Source: Afipia sp049747295
Lineage (GTDB): Bacteria > Pseudomonadota > Alphaproteobacteria > Rhizobiales > Xanthobacteraceae
Direction of reading: 5' to 3'
NCBI RefSeq assembly: GCF_049747295.1
Contig: NZ_JBMHJM010000001.1
Span: 2,046,001 to 2,110,000 of the forward strand
DNA: 64,000 nt
The notes under the pieces were generated by a model that was not told where the DNA came from, made no database searches, and saw nothing but the letters and a program-made list of their open reading frames with translations. This document shows, piece after piece, positions 25,564 through 34,879 of the stretch; positions within the stretch are counted from its first letter, which is position 1, and each line of letters starts with the position of its first letter. The translations under genes and the position numbers were made by a program.

Positions 25564-26490
25564 ATGACCACCGGCACGTCCCCCCAAGAATTTGCGAAAC
25601 GTCTCGACGCCACGGCGGCGGACACGGAAGCGCTGCTGACGCGCCTTCTGTCCGACACCCCGCTTCCGGGCGAGATCATCCGGCCGAAGCGGTTGATGGA
25701 GTCGATGCGCTATTCGAGCCTCAACGGGGGCAAGCGTCTGCGGCCGTTCCTGGCGGTGGAGAGCGCCGCGGTGTTCGGGGTCTCACGCGAATCCGCCCTG
25801 ATGGCCGGTGCCGCTCTCGAATGCATTCACTGCTACTCGCTGATCCATGATGACCTGCCGTCGATGGACAACAGCGATCTGCGGCGCGGACGCCCGACCG
25901 CCCACAAGCAGTTCGACGACGCCACCGCTATTCTCGCCGGCGACGGATTGCTCACGCTGGCCTTCGACATCATCACGCGCGACGAAGTTCATCGCGATGC
26001 CGGCGTCCGTCTTGCGCTGACACGCGCACTGGCTCGCGCGGCGGGTGTCGGCGGCATGGTTGGCGGCCAGATCATGGATCTCGCCGGCGAGGGCCGGTTC
26101 GGCGACCGTGAGCCGCCGGATGTTGCCAAGCTTCAGCAAATGAAGACTGGCGCCCTGTTGAAATATGGTTGCATCGCAGGCGCACTGCTCGGACAGGCCA
26201 CGAAGGAACAATACGACGCGCTCGATGCTTATGGTCACGCATTTGGAGAAGCGTTCCAGATCGCGGACGATTTACTCGACGTTGAAGGCGACGCTGCCGC
26301 GCTCGGCAAGCCCGCGGGGCAAGATGCGGCCGCCGGCAAGACAACTTTCGTCACGTTGCTCGGCATTGATGGCGCCAAGGCGCGTCTGCGTGATCTCCTG
26401 AAGAACGCAGATGCCGCGCTTGCGCCTTTTGGAGCGAAGGGGGACATTCTCCGCGCAGCTTCCCGCTTCGTCGCGGAGCGTCAGAGCTAA
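25564..26490 (+). CDS. ispA: Polyprenyl (farnesyl/geranylgeranyl) diphosphate synthase
   Basis: A 308-residue short-chain prenyl transferase that joins DMAPP and IPP for quinone, carotenoid or hopanoid precursors. The first Asp-rich motif DDLPSMD is at residues 96-102, with C-Y-S-L-I-H before it as in E. coli IspA, and the second motif D-D-L-L-D lies near residue 239. GGKRLRPF at 55-62 and the K-T pair in AAGKTTFVTLLG complete the active site. Chain length is inferred as C15. The ATG follows CTGGAG; upstream codons in the same frame were not used. Confidence 0.93.
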   Translation: MTTGTSPQEFAKRLDATAADTEALLTRLLSDTPLPGEIIRPKRLMESMRYSSLNGGKRLRPFLAVESAAVFGVSRESALMAGAALECIHCYSLIHDDLPSMDNSDLRRGRPTAHKQFDDATAILAGDGLLTLAFDIITRDEVHRDAGVRLALTRALARAAGVGGMVGGQIMDLAGEGRFGDREPPDVAKLQQMKTGALLKYGCIAGALLGQATKEQYDALDAYGHAFGEAFQIADDLLDVEGDAAALGKPAGQDAAAGKTTFVTLLGIDGAKARLRDLLKNADAALAPFGAKGDILRAASRFVAERQS

Positions 26491-26511
26491 ACTACGGAAC
26501 GACGCCTTGGC

Positions 26512-27189
26512 ATGACGGACAAGCAATCGGACGATCCCTATCTTCATCGTCTCAAGGGCATGCCGAGCCTACTCCGCATCATCTACGTGCGACCGCGCTT
26601 GTTTATTTCACTGGCGATTGGGTTGGCGGTGCTGTTTGCGCTGCCAGCCCATTTCCGGCTCGCGACGCGTCTCCTCGTCGCTTGGGATACATCCATCGCG
26701 CTCTACACCGTGCTGGCGTTTGCTCTGTTTCTGTCCTGCGATCATACCCGGATCAAGCGGCTGGCCAGCCTTCAGGACGACGGCCGTTTCCTGATTCTCA
26801 TCCTGACGGCAGTGGCAGCGTTTGCGAGCATCGCCGCCATCGTTCTGGAGCTCGGCGTCAAACCGCAACGCCCGCCGCAACTCGTCCTCGCTGTCGTGAC
26901 CATCGTGCTGTCGTGGTCCATGATCCACTCGACATTCGCGCTTCACTACGCGCATGAATATTATCGCGGCGCCAAGGCCGGCGGCCTGGCGTTTCCCGGC
27001 GACGACAAGCCCGACTACTGGGACTTCGTCTATTTCTCGTTCGTCATTGGCATGACGGCCCAGGTGTCAGACGTCGGCATCACCGACAAGGCAATCCGAC
27101 GCACAGCCATTGCCCACGGCGTGGTTTCTTTCATTTTCAACACGGCTCTTCTGGCCCTGATGGTCAATATCGCGGCAAGCGCGATCTAG
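26512..27189 (+). CDS. DUF1345 domain membrane protein
   Basis: A 225-residue integral membrane protein with about five transmembrane segments, the DUF1345 family of unknown function. The family blocks TVLAFALFLSCDH and MIHSTFALHYAHEYY, followed by DYWDFVYFSFVIGMTAQVSDVGI, are clear. The stop codon TAG is formed by the first bases of composite repeat F (CTAG at 27186-27189), which may mean that the present C-terminus was set by repeat insertion. It is 21 bp downstream of ispA and likely co-transcribed with it. Confidence 0.92.
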   Translation: MTDKQSDDPYLHRLKGMPSLLRIIYVRPRLFISLAIGLAVLFALPAHFRLATRLLVAWDTSIALYTVLAFALFLSCDHTRIKRLASLQDDGRFLILILTAVAAFASIAAIVLELGVKPQRPPQLVLAVVTIVLSWSMIHSTFALHYAHEYYRGAKAGGLAFPGDDKPDYWDFVYFSFVIGMTAQVSDVGITDKAIRRTAIAHGVVSFIFNTALLALMVNIAASAI

Positions 27190-27353
27190 TGGAGCGGATT
27201 TGACATTCGCTACCGGTCACGCAGCGGGTTCGTTCGGCGAATGTCAAATCCTAAGCTCCACTAGCAGCTTATATTTGCTAGTGGTTCTTTGATTCTAACA
27301 TTTGCAAAGGCATTCGCTGAAACGGGATGCAAATGTTAGAATCGAACCACTAG
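27186..27353. repeat. Composite double-hairpin repeat, copy F, touching a stop and a start codon
   Basis: Unit F1 (27186-27264) has outer stem CTAGTGGAGC, inner stem GGATTTGACATTCGC (partner 27237-27251) and a TAA bulge on its 3' arm. A 13-nt linker (27265-27277) precedes unit F2 (27278-27353), with outer stem CTAGTGGTTC, a TTT bulge and inner stem GATTCTAACATTTGCA, without mismatch. The first TAG is the stop of the DUF1345 gene, and the ATG of the antiporter gene comes 13 bases after the end. Unit lengths (79 then 76) and the linker suggest this copy is inverted relative to copy C. Confidence 0.92.
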
Positions 27354-27366
27354 GGCGAACCCGCGC

Positions 27367-28971
27367 ATGGCGACGACATTCCAAATCTTTCTGCTTCTCT
27401 TGACGGTCTTCGCCGGCACGGCGGCCGTTGCCAAAAAATTCAACCTGGCGCCGGCCATCCTGCTGATGGTCGTCGGCATCACGCTCGCGTTCATGCCCGG
27501 GTTACCGAAAGTCGTGCTGGAGCCCGAAGTCGTCATGCAGATCCTGTTGCCGCCGCTGATCTATTCGGCCGGCGTCTCCATGAGCTGGCGTGAGTTCAAA
27601 TTCAATCTTCGACCGATCGTAACGCTGGCCATCGGATCTGTGATCTTCACAACCTGTGCCGTCGCCGCGGCGGCCTACTACGTGTTGGGATTGCCGTTGA
27701 GCGTCGGCTTCGTGCTCGGCGCCATCGTATCGCCCCCGGACGTTGTCGCTCCGCTGGCGATCGCGCGCAGGCTCGGGTTGCCACGCCGCATCCTTGTGAT
27801 CCTCGAAGGCGAGGGCCTCGCCAACGACGCCACCGCCCTCATTCTTTATCGCTTCGCGATCGTCGCCATCGGCACCAGTGCGTTCTCGACGGTCAAGGCG
27901 ACGGAGACGTTTTTTACCATCGTCATATGCGAGGTGCTTTTCGGCATTGCCGTCGGATGGCTCAGCCTGCGCCTGCGGCAATGGGCCCATGAACCGCGCA
28001 TCGAAATCACGCTGTCGCTGCTGACGCCCTATCTTGCATTCTGGGTGCCTGAGCATCTCGGAGGCTCCGGCGTGCTCGCAACTGTCGCCTGCGGCCTCTA
28101 CGTCAGCTGGAATGGTCCATTGCTGATTTCCTCGGCCACGCGCCTGCAGGGCATCTTCTTCTGGGATCTCGTCATCTGGCTGATCGAGGGCATCCTGTTC
28201 CTGCTGATCGGCTTCCAGATGCGGCTGCTGGTGGAGAAACACAACGCGCTGCCGCTCGGCGAAGTCCTGACGGCTATCGCTGTTGTCTCAGCGATCGTCA
28301 TCGTGGCGCGTTTCGTCTGGATGTTTCCGGCCAGCTATCTGCCGCGCTGGGTGAGCAAGCGCTTACGAGAGCGGGACCCTGCCCGATGGCGCTACATTTT
28401 TACTATTTCCTTTACCGGAATCCGGGGCGTCGTCTCGTTGGCGGCGGCGCTTGCCATCCCATTGACGCTCCCGGACGGCCAGAGCTTCCCGCACCGCGAT
28501 CTCATTCTATTCGTCGCCTTCGGCGTCATTTTCGTCACGCTCGTCGGGATCGGTCTGACTTTGCCGATGGTGGTGAAGGCGCTCAATCTCGCGCAGCACG
28601 GTCATGACGAAGCGATCCACGAACGGGAATCCGAGATCTCGGCACGGCGCGAAATTCTGCACGCCGCGCGGAATTCGCTGAAGGAGATTATCGTTGAACG
28701 GAATCTGCCGGAGGGCCTCGCAAGATTCCTGCAGTCACGGCACGAGATGCGCATGCAGGCGCTTCCCGATCCTCCCAGCGAGGCAGGCCAGGCCACCCCG
28801 GCAACGAGAGGGGCAGCCCTGGTGCGCGAGATGATTTCGATCGAACGCAAGCTGCTGCATCAACTGCTGCGCGACGGCAAGATCACGGACGAAGTGCGGC
28901 GGCGCATCGAGCGGGACCTCGACCTCGAGGAAGCCGTCGTCGACAATCGCGAGAAGACGACGCCGCTCTGA
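27367..28971 (+). CDS. Na+/H+ antiporter, CPA1 (NhaP) family
   Basis: A 534-residue monovalent cation:proton antiporter. About twelve transmembrane helices fill residues 1-400, with the family segments PPLIYSAGVSMSWREFK, AIVSPPDVVAPLAIARR, and ILEGEGLANDATALILYR, which holds the ion-binding N-D pair. FTISFTGIRGVVSLAAALAIPLTLP is the late-helix signature. A charged cytoplasmic tail of about 130 residues contains helical, coiled-coil-like stretches. Its ATG lies 13 bp after the end of composite repeat F, so the 5' leader may fold into the repeat hairpins. Confidence 0.92.
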   Translation: MATTFQIFLLLLTVFAGTAAVAKKFNLAPAILLMVVGITLAFMPGLPKVVLEPEVVMQILLPPLIYSAGVSMSWREFKFNLRPIVTLAIGSVIFTTCAVAAAAYYVLGLPLSVGFVLGAIVSPPDVVAPLAIARRLGLPRRILVILEGEGLANDATALILYRFAIVAIGTSAFSTVKATETFFTIVICEVLFGIAVGWLSLRLRQWAHEPRIEITLSLLTPYLAFWVPEHLGGSGVLATVACGLYVSWNGPLLISSATRLQGIFFWDLVIWLIEGILFLLIGFQMRLLVEKHNALPLGEVLTAIAVVSAIVIVARFVWMFPASYLPRWVSKRLRERDPARWRYIFTISFTGIRGVVSLAAALAIPLTLPDGQSFPHRDLILFVAFGVIFVTLVGIGLTLPMVVKALNLAQHGHDEAIHERESEISARREILHAARNSLKEIIVERNLPEGLARFLQSRHEMRMQALPDPPSEAGQATPATRGAALVREMISIERKLLHQLLRDGKITDEVRRRIERDLDLEEAVVDNREKTTPL

Positions 28972-28985
28972 CTGCACAAACAAAA

Positions 28986-29007
28986 ACGCGGCGCCTACGC
29001 GCCGCGT
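28986..29007 (-). terminator. Rho-independent terminator after ispG
   Basis: A perfect 9-bp stem ACGCGGCGC/GCGCCGCGT with a 4-nt loop. On the minus strand it is followed by TTTTTGTTT, 26 bp after the ispG stop. It may also slow transcription from the antiporter gene on the plus strand. Confidence 0.8.
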
Positions 29008-29032
29008 CTTACAGACCAAATGATTTGATCGC

Positions 29033-30325
<1,293 letters not shown>

Positions 30326-30353
30326 TTCAGGGTCCCTTTTTGGGGCTCAAATA

Positions 30354-31298
30354 TCAGGTTTTGGTGACGGGGAGCAGCGGATCGCCAGCCGCTTCATGGG
30401 GGCGATTTACCAGATATAGGCCCGCCATGACCAGAAGGGCAGCCCCCGCAAAGGCTAAAGTGAGGGTGTCATGCATAACGAAATACCCCCCAATCACGCC
30501 AAAGAGCGGGGTCATGAAGGTAAATGACGACAATTTGCTCGCAGAATAGGTCTTTATCAGGAAAAACCAGATCAGGAAGGTGATCCCGACCACCCAGAAG
30601 GTCTGGTAGATCATCGATGCCCAGGCGATGGTTCCCGGCAGATGGGTAATCGTTTCCCCCGACAGCAGCGCTCCCAAGGCCAAAATCGGGATCGAGACCG
30701 CGACCTGATAGGCCAGCGCCTTTTCCGCAGGCGCCCGGATCAGCGACGTTCCTTTGGCGACCAGCGTCGTGGCCGCCCAGAGCACGCCGCCGCCCATCAC
30801 CATGATGTCCCCCATGATGACCGTGGCATCCACCGACGCCTGCGGAACACCGATCGCCAGCGCGACACCGGCAAACGACAACGCCAATCCGCTCCACTGC
30901 AGCGAGCTCAACCGTTCGCCGAGAAAACGGCGTGAGCCAAGCGCAACCACAAACGGGGCCACGTAGAGAAACACAACCGCGCGCGACGCACTGGTGTAGA
31001 CGAGACCGCGGTAGATCAGGATGAATTCGACGCCGAAAAACAGACCTGCGATCAATCCGGACCGCAACGTGCCGTCGCGCTCGAACATCTTCACACCGCG
31101 TAACCAGGCAATGAGCAGGATCACAGCCAAACCGCCGATGGAGCGAAGGGTCGCCTGCATGAGCGGTGGAATGTCAGGGAGCGCGACCTTGACCGAAATC
31201 TGGTTGAAGCCCCAGCTCAGACACAGCATCACCATCAGGGCAATCGCTGTCGCACTCAGCGGCCGCGCCTTTGCAGTTGTCGATTGATCCGATGGCAT
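30354..31298 (-). CDS. DMT/EamA family transporter
   Basis: A 314-residue membrane protein with ten predicted transmembrane helices and two EamA domains. The first helix contains MLCLSWGFNQISVKVALPDIPPL and the first half ends with YTSASRAVVFLYVAPFVVALGSRRFLGERL, the classic family signature. The second half ends in LSSFTFMTPLFGVIGGYFVMHDTLTLAF. Substrate is unknown. I took the ATG at 31298; a TTG at 31355 would overlap the end of zur. It lies between zur and ispG on the same strand. Confidence 0.87.
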   Translation of the reverse strand: MPSDQSTTAKARPLSATAIALMVMLCLSWGFNQISVKVALPDIPPLMQATLRSIGGLAVILLIAWLRGVKMFERDGTLRSGLIAGLFFGVEFILIYRGLVYTSASRAVVFLYVAPFVVALGSRRFLGERLSSLQWSGLALSFAGVALAIGVPQASVDATVIMGDIMVMGGGVLWAATTLVAKGTSLIRAPAEKALAYQVAVSIPILALGALLSGETITHLPGTIAWASMIYQTFWVVGITFLIWFFLIKTYSASKLSSFTFMTPLFGVIGGYFVMHDTLTLAFAGAALLVMAGLYLVNRPHEAAGDPLLPVTKT

Positions 31299-31336
31299 GG
31301 CCCCCCGCGGCCGGCTTTCCGCCGTGTTGTTCTTGG

Positions 31337-31828
31337 TTACGCAGCTTTCTGACAATGAGCGCAGATACCGGTGATTTCGACCACTGACAATTTCGGCGAG
31401 AAGCCGGTGCCGCGCGCAGCTTCGTTGAAGCTCTGTGCCAGCGGCGTTGCCGGGATTTCACCCACCGAGCCGCACATTTCGCAAATCAAAAACGCCACCA
31501 TCGTCGTCTCATCATGGTTGTGAGCGCAGGCGAGGAAAGCGTTACGGCTTTCGATGCGGTGGACCAACCCGTTTTCCATGAGAAAATCGAGGGCGCGATA
31601 AACCGTGATGGGCGCGGGCCGCGGCATCGTCTTCGCGAGTTCCTCAATCACCTCATAGGCGCCAAGCGGACGATGGCTTGAAAGCAGCGCGCTCAATACC
31701 TGTCGCCGGATTGGCGTAAATTTCTGCCCCCGACCACCGCAAACGCGCTCAGCATGCGAAATCGCATCCTCGGTGCAGCGGCCGTGGTCATGATCCGGCG
31801 CGGGAAAAACAGGCTTCGTCTGTTCCAT
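31337..31828 (-). CDS. zur: Fur family regulator, Zur-like
   Basis: A 163-residue Fur-family repressor with a winged-helix N-terminal domain (about 25-100: GQKFTPIRRQVLSALLSS, PAPITVYRALDFLMENGLVHRIES) and a dimerisation domain with two Cys pairs, CEMCGS and CAHCQ, plus the H-N-H-D-E segment (CAHNHDETT). This arrangement matches zinc-sensing Zur more than Fur, though the specificity is inferred. The ATG is followed by a His-rich HDHGR segment. It is divergent from the patatin gene and heads the zur-DMT-ispG run. The 192 bp to the patatin start hold an inverted repeat that may be its operator. Confidence 0.85.
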   Translation of the reverse strand: MEQTKPVFPAPDHDHGRCTEDAISHAERVCGGRGQKFTPIRRQVLSALLSSHRPLGAYEVIEELAKTMPRPAPITVYRALDFLMENGLVHRIESRNAFLACAHNHDETTMVAFLICEMCGSVGEIPATPLAQSFNEAARGTGFSPKLSVVEITGICAHCQKAA

Positions 31829-31869
31829 CGTTAAACATGTAGTGCGATTGGGGTGATTCCGCTCATATT

Positions 31870-31894
31870 TTTCATAGCATCATCGAATATGAAA
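31870..31894. promoter_or_regulatory. Inverted repeat TTTCATA-N11-TATGAAA upstream of zur
   Basis: A perfect 7-bp inverted repeat (31870-31876 and 31888-31894) in the A/T-rich intergenic region, 42 bp before the zur start. Spacing and position suit a dimeric regulator, possibly Zur itself. It does not match a Zur consensus that I can state with confidence. Confidence 0.35.
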
Positions 31895-32020
31895 TTTTTG
31901 CAACGCAGCAATTTCTATTGCATTGCGACATAAACTCCCAAATCATCCATGACCGTGAAAACCCCATAGGCCCAACGTCCCGCTGGAACTGATTTTTGCC
32001 ATTTACAGAGATCAACGACC

Positions 32021-33127
32021 ATGGCGCCCACGCTTAAATCCTATCTCGATAATCTTTCGCCGTGGAATTTCAGCAGCGGACGCAAAGTCGGCGCGGCCAA
32101 GAAGATCAATCTTGCACTGCAGGGCGGCGGATCTCACGGTGCGTTTACGTGGGGCGTGCTGGATCACCTGCTCGCCGACGGCCGGCTGGAAATTACAGGG
32201 ATTTCCGGCGCGTCAGCCGGCGCGGTCAACGCCGTGATGCTCGCCGACGGCCTGACACGCGGCGGACCAGACGAGGCCCGCAAACGATTGGCCGAGTTCT
32301 GGCGGGCCGCAAGCGCGGGTGGCGATCTTCCGCCGGTTCAGCGCGCACTGACCGACCGCTTGTTCTCGATGCTGCCTTTCGCGGCAACACCGGTGCAAAG
32401 CTGGTTCGAGACCATGGCGCGTTATTTTTCGCCCTATGAACTCAACCCGCTCAACATCAATCCTCTGAGTGACTTGATCGCGCGTTTCGTGGACTTTGAA
32501 GCGCTTCGCAACAACACCGATCTCGCGCTCTATATTTCCACGACCAACGTGCATACCGGACGCCTGCGCATCTTCGCCGGCGACAAGATCACAGCCGACG
32601 TGGTGATGGCATCGGCGGCGCTGCCTTTCCTGTTTCGGGCCGTGGAGATCGACGGCGTGCCCTACTGGGACGGCGGTTACATGGGCAATCCCGCCATCTT
32701 TCCGTTCCTGCAAACGACGGACACCGAGGATGTGCTCGTTGTCCAGATCAACCCCATCTCACGCAACGTCACGCCGCGCACGTCTGCCGAAATCATCAAC
32801 CGCCTGAATGAAATCACATTCAACTCGGCGCTGATCTCGGAATTGCGCACGATGGATTTCGTCAACCAATTAATCGACGATGGCCGTCTGCCGCGCGGCA
32901 CCGGCAAGGATCAGTACCGGCGCTTGAATATCCACCGCATCGACCTGGGCGGGCTCGGCACCCGGCTTGCGGCGTCCAGCAAGCTGAAGACCGACTTCGA
33001 ATTCTTCGAACTGCTGCACCGGGCCGGCATCCGCGCCGCGAAGAAGTTCCTCGACGCCCATTTCGACAAGATCGGCCGCACCAGCAGCATCGACCTGGCC
33101 GCCGAATCCGGTGTGGAGTGGGCCTGA
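32021..33127 (+). CDS. Patatin-like phospholipase family protein
   Basis: A 368-residue lipid acyl hydrolase with a Ser-Asp dyad. The oxyanion G-G-G-S-H-G is at residues 35-40, the nucleophile S65 is in G-A-S-A-G (63-67), and D-G-G near residue 215 (VPYWDGGYMGN) supplies the Asp. The intervening segment TDLALYISTTNVHTGRLRIF is typical of the bacterial patatin group. No signal peptide is seen, so it probably acts in the cytoplasm or on the inner membrane face. Substrate unknown. It is divergent from zur. Confidence 0.93.
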   Translation: MAPTLKSYLDNLSPWNFSSGRKVGAAKKINLALQGGGSHGAFTWGVLDHLLADGRLEITGISGASAGAVNAVMLADGLTRGGPDEARKRLAEFWRAASAGGDLPPVQRALTDRLFSMLPFAATPVQSWFETMARYFSPYELNPLNINPLSDLIARFVDFEALRNNTDLALYISTTNVHTGRLRIFAGDKITADVVMASAALPFLFRAVEIDGVPYWDGGYMGNPAIFPFLQTTDTEDVLVVQINPISRNVTPRTSAEIINRLNEITFNSALISELRTMDFVNQLIDDGRLPRGTGKDQYRRLNIHRIDLGGLGTRLAASSKLKTDFEFFELLHRAGIRAAKKFLDAHFDKIGRTSSIDLAAESGVEWA

Positions 33128-33213
33128 CCTACCAACCAACTGAAATCATGATGTTTTCTGGCGCGCTATGCGCCATTTGCAGGCCTCGCATCTGGATTCA
33201 AGGCCTGCTAAAT

Positions 33214-33232
33214 TAGTAAGCCTTGCTTATTA
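33214..33232. promoter_or_regulatory. Palindromic operator upstream of the marR-emrAB operon
   Basis: TAGTAAGC-CTT-GCTTATTA is a 19-bp near-perfect palindrome (one mismatch) 27 bp before the MarR start. MarR-family proteins commonly bind 16-20-bp palindromes that overlap their own promoter. A further half-site-like AAGCTTAAT lies just after it (33239-33247). Confidence 0.55.
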
Positions 33233-33258
33233 TAGCCGAAGCTTAATGTGAGGCATCC

Positions 33259-33729
33259 ATGCCCAAAAGCCCGACCGATTTTCTTTTCATGTTGTTCGAG
33301 ACCCAGCGGCTGCTGCGGCTCCTCGCCGAGAAGCAGGCCGCGCCTTACGGCATCACCAAAGCCCAATGGGGCGTGCTGGCCAAACTGGAGCGGACCGAAG
33401 GGCTCAAGCAGTCCGAGCTGGCGGAATTGCTGGATGTTCAACCCATCACGCTGACGCGCCTCATCGACCGGCTGTGTGAGAGCGATCTCATCGAGCGACG
33501 CGAAGACGCCAAGGATCGTCGCGTGAACCGGCTTTACCTGCGCCCGGCGGCGCGGCCGCTGCTGGAAAAGCTGAGCGAGCTGCGCGCGGACATCACCGAA
33601 ACCGCTTTGAACCACCTGAATATCGAACAGGCGAACGATCTCGTGCGCCAGTTAGAGACCATCAAGAACAACGTGCGCGATGCATTACAGAGCGCCGACA
33701 ATAAACTGAAGGACCAGCGATATGGCTGA
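33259..33729 (+). CDS. MarR family transcriptional regulator (EmrR-like)
   Basis: A 156-residue winged-helix regulator. The domain begins DFLFMLFETQRLLRLLAEKQA, and carries the recognition helix QSELAELLDVQPITLTRLIDRLCE followed by the wing RREDAKDRRVNRLYLRPAARP, which is the standard MarR layout. It likely represses the emrA-emrB pump genes and is released by a small toxic ligand. The stop overlaps emrA by eight bases. A palindrome just upstream is the probable operator. Confidence 0.93.
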   Translation: MPKSPTDFLFMLFETQRLLRLLAEKQAAPYGITKAQWGVLAKLERTEGLKQSELAELLDVQPITLTRLIDRLCESDLIERREDAKDRRVNRLYLRPAARPLLEKLSELRADITETALNHLNIEQANDLVRQLETIKNNVRDALQSADNKLKDQRYG

Positions 33730-34879
33730 ACCGGTCGTAAAGTTCCCCACTGAACAGAAAGCGAAGGACAAAGAATCTGCGCCCGGCAATCAGCGAAGAG
33801 GCTGGCGTCAGACCATGCGTGAGAGGCGGCGCACGCTGCTGCTCGTTGTCGTCCCCTTGATCGCCGTTGTCGGCGGCATCGCCTTTTATTTGTCCGGCGG
33901 GCGCTATGCGACCACCGATGATGCCTATATTGGCGCGCAGAAGGTGCTGATCACACCGGATATTTCGGGCAAGATCGATAAGGTCGTGGTCAAAGAAGGT
34001 CAGCACGTCAACGTCAACGATGTCCTGTTTGAAATCGACCCGGTCCCGTTCCGCTTCGCCCTGGAGCAGGCCAAGGCCACGCTCGAGCAGGCCAAGACGA
34101 ACTACGACAATCTGAAATCCAATTATAAGTCTTACACGCAATTGCTTGAGCTCGCGCAGCAGGGCGTCGACTTGAAGCAGCGCGACGTCGATCGCAAAGC
34201 GACGCTGGTGAAAAGCAGCGCCGGATCGCAACTCGACCTCGACACCGCGACAACCAACCTCGTTCTTGCGCGCGCTCAGCTCGAGCTGCTGCAGCAGCAG
34301 ACGTCCAACTCAAAGAATCAATTGCTCGGCGATCCCGATCTGCCGTTGGAGCACTTCCCCCCTTACGCGCAGGCAAAGGCCGCGCTTGATCAGGCACAGC
34401 GCAATCTCGATCACACAGTTTTGCGCGCGCCGATGAGCGGGACCGCAACACAAGTCGATCAGATTCAACTCGGACGTTTTGTCGCCGCCGGTACGCCGGT
34501 GTTCAGCGTGATCGATGACGCTGCGCCGTGGGTTGACGCAAATTTGAAGGAGTCCGATCTCACTTACGTAGCCAAGGGTCAGCCCGTCACACTGTCAGTG
34601 GACGCGTTTCCTGATCACACCTTCAAAGGAACTGTCGGTTCGCTGAGCCCAGGAACCGGCGCGCAATTCGCCATTCTGCCGCCGCAGAATTCAACCGGGA
34701 ACTTCGTGAAAGTCGTGCAGCGTGTTCCCGTCCGGATTTATTTCGACACTCATGATGCCGCCGTAAAGAAGCTCAAGGCTGGGATGAGCACGTATGTCTG
34801 GATCGATACCGGACATCAGCGTTCGCTCGCAGGTCTTCTCGGCCTCTCCTCCGCATCGGCGCAGGAGGAAACCCGGTGA
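33722..34879 (+). CDS. emrA: EmrA-type membrane fusion protein (HlyD family)
   Basis: A 385-residue periplasmic adaptor of a tripartite efflux pump. One membrane anchor (about residues 37-58, LLLVVVPLIAVVGGIAFYLSGG) is followed by the lipoyl half GRYATTDDAYIGAQKVLITPDISGKI, an alpha-helical hairpin rich in Gln and Ala (about 105-200), the second lipoyl half VLRAPMSGTATQVDQ, and a beta-barrel with WVDANLKESDLTYVAKGQ. This is the EmrA order. It overlaps both neighbours (start inside marR, stop at the GTG of emrB), so the three genes form one operon. Confidence 0.93.
   Translation: MAEPVVKFPTEQKAKDKESAPGNQRRGWRQTMRERRRTLLLVVVPLIAVVGGIAFYLSGGRYATTDDAYIGAQKVLITPDISGKIDKVVVKEGQHVNVNDVLFEIDPVPFRFALEQAKATLEQAKTNYDNLKSNYKSYTQLLELAQQGVDLKQRDVDRKATLVKSSAGSQLDLDTATTNLVLARAQLELLQQQTSNSKNQLLGDPDLPLEHFPPYAQAKAALDQAQRNLDHTVLRAPMSGTATQVDQIQLGRFVAAGTPVFSVIDDAAPWVDANLKESDLTYVAKGQPVTLSVDAFPDHTFKGTVGSLSPGTGAQFAILPPQNSTGNFVKVVQRVPVRIYFDTHDAAVKKLKAGMSTYVWIDTGHQRSLAGLLGLSSASAQEETR

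Noticed and set aside
765..27353. Hairpin units as simple IS630-type MITEs with TA duplication (C-TA-G ends)
   Set aside because: The CTAG ends fit such a target, but several units have other ends (CCAG/CTGG, CTGG/CCAG, CGAG/CTCG) that stay complementary, and the fixed pairing of two units in opposite orientation is not expected of independent insertions. It is not fully excluded.
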